Source: Bombella apis
GTDB taxonomy: Bacteria > Pseudomonadota > Alphaproteobacteria > Acetobacterales > Acetobacteraceae
DNA: 64,000 nt
Reading direction: 5' to 3'
Assembly (NCBI RefSeq): GCF_018221685.1
Contig: NZ_JAGJTM010000003.1
Coordinates: 1 to 64,000, forward strand
In this document: positions 17,608 to 26,300 of the stretch, in pieces
Numbering within the stretch: position 1 is the stretch's first letter
Layout of the letters: every line of letters starts with the position of its first letter
The notes under the pieces: model-generated
Database searches by the model: none
Told to the model about the DNA's origin: nothing
What the model saw: the letters and a program-made list of their open reading frames with translations, nothing else
Translations under genes and position numbers: made by a program

Positions 17608-18903
17608 TCAGGGGGTTCCCTGCTTCTTTTCCTGCTCTTCGGTAAAACGGCGAGCCTCTGATGAAACGGTCAGTGTCATGGTCAGACCGGCGGTCAGCAG
17701 ATAGATGATGGCAAATGTCCAGATGACGTAGGCCATGCCGACGCCGAAAATCATTTCGCAGAGGGAAACAATGGCAGGCCCTACCCATGTCGACGCTCCA
17801 GCGCCCAGCCCGAGTATGGACAGCGCAGCGGCTTTCTCCCGTGGGCAGATCTGGGGCATAAGACCGGAGAGAGGAACGAAGGCAGCGATGGAGGCTCCAT
17901 AAAGTATGCCCACAACCGCAGCCGCTGCGAAATTGCCCGGATACCAGAGGGGAACATAATAGAAGAGGGGAATGGTGATGAAGCCACCGATACCTCCAAA
18001 AACAGCCACGACGAAGCGGTAGCCCATTTTGTCCGCCACCATGCCTGAAATCAGATTGACGATGATGTTGCTCAAAAAGATGAGTGACAGCAGGTTGAGC
18101 CACTGCCCGAGCGTGAACCCCAGATGATCGACAAAAAAGCCGGGCATGATGGCCAGAAAGGCATATTCCGATGATGTATCAACCGTGCGGACAATACCGG
18201 CAATGAGAGTTTTGGGCTCACGCCAGATGATGCTGATGGAGCCCAGAAAGATCTGTCGGGCAGGAACATCGGCAGGTAGAAGACGGCGATTGCCGGTTGG
18301 CTCCCTTGTGAAAAGCAGGGCGATCAGTCCGCCGAGAACAACCAGCCCCAGAGAGCACCAGAAGGTGTTGATTTCACCGATGGCAGGAATCGCAAAACGG
18401 GCAAACTGGGAGCCGAGAGTAGGCAGGCCGGCAGAGAAAGAGAACCAGAACCAGCCGGCTGCCGCTCCAAGCATGGATGTTGGTGTCGCTGCAGCAATCC
18501 AGACCAAGAAACCATAGGCGAACAGCGGGTAGGCAAACCCGCGGAGAGCATAGAACGTCAATATCCATGTACTGTTGTTGGGGGTAAGCCCAAAAACAAG
18601 GAAGCAGACCTCCAGGACAGCCCATAGGACCAGACCGCTCCACATGACCTTTTTAGGTCCCATGAGATCGGATAGTGGCCCGGCAAACCAGGCGGCAATC
18701 ATCACGGTGATGCCGTAAAAAGTGAAAAGCTCGTTGACGAAACTCTGGGGGTGGCCGGTGTGCAGCATGAACGTATCCAGGTATCCCGCCTCGACACCAT
18801 CGCCGACCATGAAGAGAAGCTGTCCGACAAAGGCCCAGAACAGGGCGGCCGGTATGCCTATTTTTTCAACAAAGTGTGGTTTCTTGTCTGGCGTGCCTGC
18901 CAT
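17608..18903 (-). CDS. RbtT/DalT/CsbX-family MFS transporter (polyol permease type)
   Basis: 431 residues with twelve hydrophobic helices. The opening (GIPAALFWAFVGQLLFMVGD, GYLDTFML) and the loop GPLSDLMGPKKVMW are characteristic of the small family that includes ribitol and D-arabinitol permeases. It would import a sugar alcohol by proton symport across the inner membrane, consistent with acetic acid bacteria that oxidise polyols; the actual substrate cannot be deduced. GGAGA lies six bases before the ATG. No polyol dehydrogenase is adjacent. Confidence 0.8.
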   Translation of the reverse strand: MAGTPDKKPHFVEKIGIPAALFWAFVGQLLFMVGDGVEAGYLDTFMLHTGHPQSFVNELFTFYGITVMIAAWFAGPLSDLMGPKKVMWSGLVLWAVLEVCFLVFGLTPNNSTWILTFYALRGFAYPLFAYGFLVWIAAATPTSMLGAAAGWFWFSFSAGLPTLGSQFARFAIPAIGEINTFWCSLGLVVLGGLIALLFTREPTGNRRLLPADVPARQIFLGSISIIWREPKTLIAGIVRTVDTSSEYAFLAIMPGFFVDHLGFTLGQWLNLLSLIFLSNIIVNLISGMVADKMGYRFVVAVFGGIGGFITIPLFYYVPLWYPGNFAAAAVVGILYGASIAAFVPLSGLMPQICPREKAAALSILGLGAGASTWVGPAIVSLCEMIFGVGMAYVIWTFAIIYLLTAGLTMTLTVSSEARRFTEEQEKKQGTP

Positions 18904-18954
18904 GAAATCTCTCCATTGGTTGGGGAGGGATGAAAAAAGCCAGTCCGTGGCGCT

Positions 18955-19236
18955 TCATTCCTCAATAGATGATTGACTGGCCTTACGAGAGTGCTCAGGC
19001 CCTTGAATTAGCGTCCGTACAGGAAGCGTTTTATTGGAGCCCTGAAATAGGAATTCAGTATGCCTGTCCAGACGCAGAAGTACGCTTCTGATATCATAAA
19101 GATGATTTTTTTTCAATTTTGTATATTCAGCGACCAGTTCTCCCTTATCGCCCGGGATATCTGGCGAATGGTAGAGATATTCCATGGTCGTGTCATGAAT
19201 CACTTTCTGTTTTCGGTGAAACCTGAATTTTTTCAT
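18955..19236 (-). CDS. Possible small protein of unknown function beside bfd
   Basis: An open frame reads leftward; starting at MKKFRFHRKQ (19236) it gives about 93 charged, soluble residues ending SQSSIEE. It is open back to 19407. I recognise no domain. The AT-content is higher than in neighbouring genes, no convincing ribosome site precedes the candidate ATGs, and no membrane or signal segment is present. It fills the otherwise empty gap between the MFS gene and bfd and would be divergent from bfd. It may be only a chance frame. Nothing else is evident in 18904-19300. Confidence 0.25.
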   Translation of the reverse strand: MKKFRFHRKQKVIHDTTMEYLYHSPDIPGDKGELVAEYTKLKKNHLYDIRSVLLRLDRHTEFLFQGSNKTLPVRTLIQGPEHSRKASQSSIEE

Positions 19237-19299
19237 ACCCATTTCGTTATCATTCTGAAAATCCTTCGAAAAAGAAAGGAGAGAATTAAGTTGCGAAAG

Positions 19300-19316
19300 A
19301 ATGTCATTATCATTAG
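19300..19316. promoter_or_regulatory. Weak Fur-box-like site upstream of bfd
   Basis: AATGTCATTATCATTAG contains one good Fur half-site (ATTATCA on the top strand) and a poor second half. It lies ~40 bases before the bfd ATG. Suggestive only because a much better site precedes bfr. Confidence 0.3.
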
Positions 19317-19354
19317 CGTCACAGGAGTGCAGCAGAATGGAAGGCGGGCTCCAG

Positions 19355-19618
19355 ATGATTATATGCTCATGCAACGGATTGTCTGACAGGGACGTGCAGG
19401 CGGCCATTCAGGCCGGAGTTGTGAAAGTCTCCGAGGTTTACTCTGCCCGTAAGTGTCAGGTGAAATGCGGCAACTGTGTAAAGGGAGTCGCCTGCCTTCT
19501 GAAAGAAGCAAAGCGGAAAACCTGTCCCTGCCCGACAACTATGGCAATAGAGCAGGGGATGGCTGCACAGATAGCCAATGGTGATGACCCGATACAAAAA
19601 AAAGAAGCCTCCCTTTAA
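19355..19618 (+). CDS. bfd: Bacterioferritin-associated ferredoxin
   Basis: 87 residues from the ATG at 19355. The four [2Fe-2S] ligands of Bfd are present: Cys4 and Cys6 in IICSCNG, Cys38 and Cys41 in KCGNC. Bfd reduces the ferric core of bacterioferritin through the haem, releasing iron. The gene faces bfr convergently, a natural pairing. The C-terminus extends some 25 residues beyond E. coli Bfd and is rich in Lys, Thr and Gln, with three more cysteines (at 34, 47 and in TCPCP). Its stop codon lies inside the loop of the shared terminator. The frame is open upstream to 19301 but only MIICSCNG fits the family. Confidence 0.88.
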   Translation: MIICSCNGLSDRDVQAAIQAGVVKVSEVYSARKCQVKCGNCVKGVACLLKEAKRKTCPCPTTMAIEQGMAAQIANGDDPIQKKEASL

Positions 19619-19631
19619 GAGAGGCTTCTTT
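19601..19631. terminator. Bidirectional terminator shared by bfd and bfr
   Basis: AAAGAAGCCTC at 19601-19611 pairs perfectly with GAGGCTTCTTT at 19621-19631 across a nine-base loop that contains the bfd stop codon. A-rich left and T-rich right flanks serve both strands. Confidence 0.85.
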
Positions 19632-19655
19632 CATCAGTCTGGCTTCTGACAGTGA

Positions 19656-20150
19656 TCAGTGGCCGCTATTCTGGTCGGCGCTTTCAGAGTTCAGCGTAAT
19701 GTAGCGTTCCAGGCCGATCTGCTTGATGAGGTCCAGCTGGGTGTCGATGAAGTCTTCATGGGCTTCTTCGTCAGCGAGGATGCGGAAGAGCAGGTCGCGG
19801 GACACGAAGTCACGGACGCTTTCGCAATAGGCGATGCCCTCGCGGATTTTCTCCAGAGCCAGAGCCTCGACCTTCAGATCACATTCCAGGATCTCTTTGA
19901 CATTCTCGCCAATGTGCAGCGGGTTCAGATGCTGCAGGTTCGGCAGTCCACCCAGGAAGAGGATGCGCTCGATCAGCCAGTCGGCATGACGCATTTCTTC
20001 AATGGACTCTTCATATTCCTTCTTGCCCAGCTTGGTGACGCCCCAATGGTTCAGGGTGCGGGAATGAAGGAAGTACTGGTTGATGGCTGTCAGCTCATTG
20101 GCAAGCTGAGCATTGAGATATTCAATTACTTTCGGGTCTTTTGCGGCCAT
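19656..20150 (-). CDS. bfr: Bacterioferritin
   Basis: 164 residues, the usual size. Four-helix ferritin-like fold with ferroxidase ligands Glu19, Glu52, His55 and, further on, the Glu and the Glu-x-x-His of DEEAHEDF. Met53 in EEMRHAD is the residue that binds haem between subunits, marking true bacterioferritin rather than ferritin. It stores iron as a mineral in a 24-subunit shell. The ATG at 20150 has GGAGA five bases upstream; the frame extends to 20195 without support. A strong Fur-box palindrome lies upstream at 20263-20279. Confidence 0.95.
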   Translation of the reverse strand: MAAKDPKVIEYLNAQLANELTAINQYFLHSRTLNHWGVTKLGKKEYEESIEEMRHADWLIERILFLGGLPNLQHLNPLHIGENVKEILECDLKVEALALEKIREGIAYCESVRDFVSRDLLFRILADEEAHEDFIDTQLDLIKQIGLERYITLNSESADQNSGH

Positions 20151-20262
20151 TTTTCTCTCCATCGCATGAAGTATGAACTGTAGGATTATCTCCAACGAAG
20201 GTCGGTATAGTCTTCAACTTTACGGATTGCAATATAAAAATTAAATTACGGTGTATTCGTAC

Positions 20263-20279
20263 TTGATAATCATTATCAA
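20263..20279. promoter_or_regulatory. Fur-box palindrome upstream of bfr
   Basis: TTGATAATCATTATCAA is a 17-base palindrome broken only at the centre and matches the inner part of the classical Fur consensus. It sits ~113 bases before the bfr start, between divergent bfr and the nitroreductase. Iron-dependent control of bfr is the likely role. The rest of 20151-20440 is AT-rich, with no gene seen. Confidence 0.7.
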
Positions 20280-20445
20280 AGAGACTTTATAAGAAAGATT
20301 ATCAAAATCGCACGGTGAGTATTTCATGGTTTTTCTTGTCATTTCGATATATATTTAAAAATCCTGTTTATCCCATAAGTTTTTCTTTTCATTGCTCCTG
20401 ATGCCCACACCCCCCATCTTGATACTGGGAACAGGATGGAATCGT

Positions 20446-20473
20446 TTGCTAAATCCTTATTGTTTGATATAAA
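20446..20473 (+). promoter_or_regulatory. Candidate sigma70-type promoter for the nitroreductase gene
   Basis: TTGCTA at 20446-20451 and TATAAA at 20468-20473 are 16 bases apart, 37 bases before the preferred ATG. Two mismatches in the -35, one in the -10. Confidence 0.4.
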
Positions 20474-20509
20474 TAGAACATATTCCCACATAACTGAAGG
20501 ATGGATGTC

Positions 20510-21166
20510 ATGGATCTTCTCCACGTTCTGAAAACACGGTACACGACCAAGGCCTACGATGCGGCTCGCCGTATCCCGGAGGAGACAGTGCAGCAGCTGC
20601 TGGCAGCCCTGCGGTACAGCCCGTCTTCGGTCAATGCCCAGCCTTGGCATTTCATCATTGCCGATGATGATGCAGGCAAGCAGCGTCTGGCCAAGGCAAC
20701 ACCAGCTTCCGGGTCCCTGTTTTATAATCGGCCCAAGATCACGCAGGCCTCTCATGTAGTGGTTCTCTGCGCCCGCAATGAGCTGCCGGAATCTTATCTT
20801 GAGACAGTGCTCGACAAAGAAGAGCAGGACGGACGCTACGCTGATGCTGCGGCCCGTGAGCGTTTGGATACAGCCCGTGCCGGGTATGTCCAGCAGCATC
20901 TGGATGCTGGCGATGTCGCCCACTGGAACCAGAAACAGGTTTATCTGGCACAGGGCTTTCTGCTGCTTTCCGCGGGGCTGTTGGGTGTTGATGCAACACC
21001 AATTGAGGGCTTCCTGCCGGATGTCATTTCAGAAGAATTCGGCCTGAAAGAAAAAGGGCTGACACCTCTGGTCATTGTTGCGCTTGGCTATCATTCTGAC
21101 AAAGATGCCAATGCGACATGCCCGAAATCCCGCCTGGCACCTGAGAGCATCTTTTCGAAGGCCTGA
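20510..21166 (+). CDS. nfsB: NfsB-like oxygen-insensitive NAD(P)H nitroreductase
   Basis: 218 residues, close to E. coli NfsB in length and layout: TRYTTKAYDAARRIPEE, then LRYSPSSVNAQPWHFIIA (FMN and active-site segment, residues ~36-53) and LLGVDATPIEGF near 165. These flavoenzymes reduce nitroaromatics, quinones or pterins using NAD(P)H. The ATG at 20510 has AAGGATGG upstream; the one at 20501 would add three residues. It is divergent from bfr with a Fur box between, so iron could also influence this gene. Monocistronic, followed by tRNA-Ser on the other strand. Confidence 0.88.
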   Translation: MDLLHVLKTRYTTKAYDAARRIPEETVQQLLAALRYSPSSVNAQPWHFIIADDDAGKQRLAKATPASGSLFYNRPKITQASHVVVLCARNELPESYLETVLDKEEQDGRYADAAARERLDTARAGYVQQHLDAGDVAHWNQKQVYLAQGFLLLSAGLLGVDATPIEGFLPDVISEEFGLKEKGLTPLVIVALGYHSDKDANATCPKSRLAPESIFSKA

Positions 21167-21262
21167 GCAACACAAGGCTTCACCGGGGGATTACGATCTT
21201 CCGGTGGGGTCTACAGGCATGCACTCGGAGCGCTGAACGGAAAGCAGATTTTCAAGGGGAAG

Positions 21263-21353
21263 TGGCGGAGAGAGAGGGATTCGAACCCTCGGTACGCTAT
21301 TAACGTACACACGCTTTCCAAGCGTGCGCCTTAAGCCGCTCGGCCATCTCTCC
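21263..21353 (-). tRNA. tRNA-Ser (anticodon GGA)
   Basis: Read leftward the gene starts GGAGAGATGGCCGAGCGGC, has anticodon arm CGCTTGGAAAGCG with GGA, a long variable arm, T arm GGGTTCGAATCCC, acceptor 3' strand TCTCTCC, discriminator G and encoded CCA. Length 91 bases, normal for a class II serine tRNA reading UCC/UCU. It sits between the nitroreductase and trpF. Confidence 0.95.
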
Positions 21354-21377
21354 GCGAGCGATGGGGGGACAATACCA

Positions 21378-22031
21378 TTATTCTTTGCGAGTGCAAGCCT
21401 TTTTCTGAGAATTTTTCACAAATTTTTCAATAAGAAGCGCAGACTTGATTCCAGGAGCTTCTTCCACTCCGGATGAGACATCAACGGCTTGGGCGCGGCT
21501 GACCCGTACAGCCTCGCTCACATTGTCAGGGGTCAGTCCACCGGCAAGAAGCCACGGAGCAGGAGCCTGCCACTGGCGTGTCAGCGTCCAGTCAAACACA
21601 CGCCCCAGCCCACCGGGGCGGGTATCTCCTTTCTGGGCAGGTGCTTCGATGACATACCCATCCATGGCTTTCGAGACAGGCAGATCGTGCTGCTGGGCGA
21701 CGCCACGGGCCAACCAGACGGGCCGACCTGTCTGCTCTTTCAGGGTGAAAGCAGTGGCTTCATCTGTATAGAGTTGCAGAATATCCAGAGGGATACGCTC
21801 CAGAACGGCAGCAATCTGCTCATGGGTTGGCCGCACAAAAAGCCCGACACGAAGAGGCCCCCCCGCAGAGGGAGACGCTATGGCCTCATGCAGCCGGGCT
21901 GCCTGTTCTGGTCGGACAAAACGGGGGGAGGTGGAATGGAACACAAGACCAACCCAGCGCACACCCGATACGGCACAGGCTTCCATATCTTCTGCCCGTG
22001 TCAGACCACAGATTTTGACGTCAACCTTCAC
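21378..22031 (-). CDS. trpF: Phosphoribosylanthranilate isomerase
   Basis: 217 residues; an Amadori isomerisation, third step from chorismate in tryptophan synthesis. VKICGLTRAEDM at the start carries the catalytic Cys; GGLTPDNVSEAV and VDVSSGVE near the C-terminus form the phosphate-binding loops of the TIM barrel. The start is a GTG at 22031 that overlaps the pyrF stop (GTGA), showing translational coupling. trpB and trpA, which often follow, are not here; tRNA-Ser follows instead. Confidence 0.94.
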   Translation of the reverse strand: MKVDVKICGLTRAEDMEACAVSGVRWVGLVFHSTSPRFVRPEQAARLHEAIASPSAGGPLRVGLFVRPTHEQIAAVLERIPLDILQLYTDEATAFTLKEQTGRPVWLARGVAQQHDLPVSKAMDGYVIEAPAQKGDTRPGGLGRVFDWTLTRQWQAPAPWLLAGGLTPDNVSEAVRVSRAQAVDVSSGVEEAPGIKSALLIEKFVKNSQKKACTRKE

Positions 22032-22747
22032 AAGGTCGCAGCCTGCAATTCATCCTGAATGGCCTGTGCGGCGGCGGCGGGATCATTCGCCCGGGTGATG
22101 GGACGGCCAACCACGATCCAGTCGGCACCAGCCCGTGCTGCCTGTGCTGGTGTCATGATGCGCTTCTGGTCATCCGTGCTGCTGCCTGCGGGACGAATGC
22201 CCGGAACGACAAGTGCTGGTCCGTCACCCAGAGCATCACGCAGCGCCGTAATTTCATGAGCTGAACAGACCAGACCATCAGCTCCGGCCCGGACAGCCAT
22301 CCGGCCCAGCCGTACCACTTCCTTTAGCGGTGTGGTGTTGATGCCTATCTCCGCAAGGCTTTCCTCATTCATGCTGGTCAGTACAGTCACAGCAAGGAGC
22401 TTGGGGCGCTTCCGCCCGTCATCGAAAGCCTCTTCCAGAACTGCACGGGAGCGGCTGATCATCTCGGCACCACCAAGTGCGTGAATGGTCATCAGGCTCG
22501 GCTGGATGGGAGCCAGAGCCCGGAGGCCAGAGGCAACCGTGTTGGGAATGTCATGCAGCTTCAGATCCAGAAAAAGCTCTTGCCGGGCGGCCAGACTTTT
22601 TACGGCATCCAGCCCGCAGGCATAGGTGAATTCCAGACCAAGCTTGATGGCATCAACCTTGCCTTCCAGCGCTGCTGCCCAGTGCTGGGCCTGGTCGTGG
22701 GAGGCGGTATCCAATGCGGCAATGAGGCGGGTACGACGAATAGACAT
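22028..22747 (-). CDS. pyrF: Orotidine 5'-phosphate decarboxylase
   Basis: 239 residues, last step of UMP synthesis. The catalytic Lys-Asp network is in DLKLHDIPNTV near residue 70; the phosphate-binding end is VPGIRPAG and VVGRPITRANDP. Complete and of normal length. It lies between lapA (12 bases upstream) and trpF (overlapping), a common alphaproteobacterial order. Cytosolic homodimer in the family. Confidence 0.95.
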   Translation of the reverse strand: MSIRRTRLIAALDTASHDQAQHWAAALEGKVDAIKLGLEFTYACGLDAVKSLAARQELFLDLKLHDIPNTVASGLRALAPIQPSLMTIHALGGAEMISRSRAVLEEAFDDGRKRPKLLAVTVLTSMNEESLAEIGINTTPLKEVVRLGRMAVRAGADGLVCSAHEITALRDALGDGPALVVPGIRPAGSSTDDQKRIMTPAQAARAGADWIVVGRPITRANDPAAAAQAIQDELQAATL

Positions 22748-22759
22748 GAGGAAATGGTC

Positions 22760-23092
22760 TTATTTCTGTGAAGAAGGCTGGATCGCATCAGAAGTGGGAG
22801 CAACACTGCCCGCCTTGAGCTGGTCGAGCCGCTGATGCAGCTCGATCAGCTGTTTCTGGGATGTACGCAGCTGTGATTCGGCCTTGCGGGCGCGGCGACG
22901 CTGGCGCAGTTCGCCTGTCAGGCCAAGCAGCAGCCCCAGCACGAGGGACGGCACGGCAAGCAGGGTGATGAGTTTTCCCATTTTGATGGAGAAGCCGAAT
23001 GAGGCCAGCCAGACGGTGGCATCATCAAGATTGCTCATGGCGAAAATGGCCGTAAAGGCCAGAAAAAGAACGATGATCAGAAGGCGAATCAT
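22760..23092 (-). CDS. LapA-domain membrane protein (DUF1049)
   Basis: 110 residues with two transmembrane helices (residues ~3-20 and ~42-62) and a basic, coiled-coil C-terminal tail containing RQRRRARKAESQLRTSQKQ, ending in a low-complexity stretch. This matches the LapA family of inner-membrane proteins linked in E. coli to control of lipopolysaccharide synthesis. First gene of the lapA-pyrF-trpF unit. The 237 bases between it and the divergent glycosyltransferase show no gene, only a short GGAGG/CCTCC hairpin near 23240-23257. Confidence 0.8.
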   Translation of the reverse strand: MIRLLIIVLFLAFTAIFAMSNLDDATVWLASFGFSIKMGKLITLLAVPSLVLGLLLGLTGELRQRRRARKAESQLRTSQKQLIELHQRLDQLKAGSVAPTSDAIQPSSQK

Positions 23093-23329
23093 GCGGATTG
23101 CTCCTACCCTGCCTTGTGGCAGTAAACAAGATGGACCAAGAGGGTCATGAAGAATGCTGGTGAATGTTGTTGGCGGACTCTAGAAGAACTCGCCCATTCT
23201 GTCATCCATCTGTTTTGCCTTTACATGATCTTGATGAAAGGAGGTGTAGTTATCCTCCCTAAAAAGGGGAAACTCTGGTATTAGGCGCTCAGGCGTCGTC
23301 TCAATGCTGGAAAGGCTGGTAGAAGCAAG

Positions 23330-26300
23330 ATGGACACGGATGGGACCTTTTTCGAGGCGGTAGCGAATGATCGGGCAAGGGCTCCTGTCTGGAGTGAATT
23401 TGATGCCGCCTGGTACCGTCGCCGTTATGCCCGGCAGCTGGCAGAGGCGGGGACGGTCTGGACGGACGGACAGCTTGCCGAGCGATGGCAGAGCGGTGAG
23501 GGACAGGAAGGAACTTCACCCAACAGGTATTTTGATGAAGAATGGTACCTGAATGCCTATCCTGATGTCCGGCGTGGCGTGCAGGAGAAAGGTATCTTTC
23601 AGAGCGGGTTCCAGCATTATGTGGATGTAGGCTGCCAGAGCTGCTCTGGACACTGGCTTTTCTCGGCAGAATACTACTTCAAGGTGAATTCGGACTACAG
23701 TCTCCGGGCCATGCGTGAGGCAGGGCATGTCAATGCCTATGACCATTTTCTCCGTGTCGGGGATTATGGTTTCCGGTCGCCTCATTTCCTTTTCGATGCC
23801 GAACTCTTCATTCGTGAATGTCTGGGGAAAAACATTCCGTTTGATCCCTCCCAGGGGGCCTTCAGCCAATATCTGGCCCTCGAATATCCTGACATGAAAA
23901 CAGTCAGGACGTCCTGGTACTTCGATCCTGTCTGGTATCTTGAAAAATATCCCGATGTTCTCAAGCTGATAGAGGATGGCGTATTTACAGGGCCACTTCA
24001 CCATTACATGGGATGTGACAATCCCAGCGCTTATGATCCGAACCCTTATTTTGATGAATCCTATTATCTGGCTCAGAACCCTGACGTAGCTGATGCCGTG
24101 AAAAGCGGAATGTTCCGCAATGGTTATGCCCATTTCATCCGGGCAGGGATCAGTGAGCTGCGCAATCCATCGGCTGATCTGGATTTCAGGGCGTTTGTGG
24201 CCACGCTGGATATGCCCCAGTCACTCAACAAGGCACACGTGGACAATCCCTTTCTGCTCTGGATTTTACAGCAGGAAGGGCGGACAGGTGCCGAAATTCC
24301 CGGGATTTCCATTACTGCCGCCAACAGGCTGGCGTTATGCAAGGTCGAAGCCAGTCTGCCCTCCCTGTTCAGGAAGCCTTTGAGATTCGTGAATCAGGCG
24401 TCTCCCCAGCTGAGTGTCGTTCTGTTTTCACAGGGCAATTATCTGCTCGATATTGCAACGCTTGCTTCCCTGCATGCGCAGGGTATTCCCGACATGCAGG
24501 TCGTCGTGGCCAGTACGGGCAACACCCTTTCCCGGCAACGGCTGGATCAGGCAGTAGAGGGGTTGCGGCACGTTGTCAGCGACAAGCTCCAGCCCCTGGC
24601 GCAGCAGTTGCGGGAGAGTCTGCCTTTCCTTGCCGGTGAGCGCATCCTGCTTCTGGAATCCGGCGTGCAGCTGTTGCCCATGGCCCTGTCCTTTGCCATG
24701 GCTTCCATGATGGCTGAAGAAAGTGAGGGGGGCGGCAAACTTCTTACAAGCATCAATACCGTACTGGAAGCAGGTAGCGCTGTATGGCGTGATGGCAGCA
24801 TCACGTGCCATGGTCAGGGAGAAAAAGGACAGGCCCAGTCTGTCAGTTTCCAGAAGATGGTGGAAGCCATTCAGGGGGGGCTGCTGTTCTGCCATCGCAC
24901 AGCGATGGAACAGGCACTACACTACCTGGAAGGGCACAGGGTGGAGCCTTTCTTTACCTGTTTTTCCATGGCGTTGCGGGCCACGGGGCGGACCCTGTCT
25001 TATTGGCCAACCGTACAGGCCAGACTGCTGAATGCCACGCCGGAAAGTTATGCGAGGCGAACCATGGGAAAGGATGCCTTGCGGCGTCTATTCCCCGTTT
25101 TTCTGCCCAGACATGCCGTGGCACGAGGGGACGCCCGCATGGGCAAGAGCTATCGCCCTCTTGTCATGATGGTTTTCCCCCATCTTCCACGCCTGATTGA
25201 AGGTGGTGCAGCACGGCGGGTCATGCAGCAGATTGATGCTTTCCGTTGGCTGGGCTGGCAGGTGCTGGTTGTCGGTCTGGACCGGAAAGAAGAAGACAGG
25301 CTCGTCATTCCTCATGATTATCCAGCTGATGTGGAATGCTGGCGGGGTGTGGATGATTTTTCATCCTTCCTGCGGGACCGCTTGACCGACATGAAACTGC
25401 TCTGGATTGGTGGAACGCATGTTCTGTCCCGTCTGGGGCCGGTTCTTGCCACAGGGGACATTTCCCTTCAGGACAAGCTGATCGTTCTTGATACTGTCAA
25501 TCAGGACGGCACGGCCCTCAGAGCTGTGGAAGAGCATCTGCGACGTCTCGTTGGCATTGTGGATGAGCCGGCACGTCTCATGAGAGAAGCCAGAAAAGAA
25601 CTGGATTATGCATGGCTCTGCCAAGGCATCGTGACGGGTGATGAGCAGACAACCGCACTGCTGCACAGGCTGGGCTACGGCAATGTCACAGCTCTGCCTT
25701 ATGCTGTTTCGTGCCGGCAGCTGGGCAAACAGGACGAATTTGAACGGCGGCAGGGTATTTTGTTCCCTCTTTCCATCTACCGGGCAGGGGATTCCGGACA
25801 TGACGGATTTGACTGGTTCTGCCTTGCCGTGATGCCCCACTTGCAACGTCATTTCAGTCTGCCACCTTCCATCGGGATCGGAGGGTATCATCATCCTTTG
25901 GTCGATCTGGGATTTTATGAGCGCCTGGCACCACTGGATGGCTTGGCCCAAATGGATACGCTGCCCAGGATGATGCAGCGATGCCGTATTCTCATGGACC
26001 CTTCGCGGGTCCCGGCCACACAGGCTACCGAGATACTGGAAGCCGCCGGTCAGGGTATCCCGGCCGTGCTGAACAAGGTTCAGATGGAACGTCTGGGCTG
26101 GAAGGATGAAGAAGAAGCTCTGGATGGTGGTTTCAACGATCCGCAGCATTTCGCCCAGCAGATCATCCGTCTGTATGAAGATCCGGCTCTCTGGGACCGG
26201 ATACGGCGCAAAGCGCATGAAACGGTCAGGGAGAGGCACGGCCATGGTCGCCTGCATGAAGCTTTTGGGCGGTTCATCGAGGCATTACTGAATGGGCCCG

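Noticed and set aside
23100..23329. Riboswitch or small RNA in the gap between lapA and the giant glycosyltransferase
   Set aside because: Only a short GGAGG/CCTCC hairpin is seen; no known aptamer consensus could be recognised.
25361..26257. Leftward open frame of 298 codons
   Set aside because: Antisense to the repeat-bearing glycosyltransferase; no domain and no start signal.
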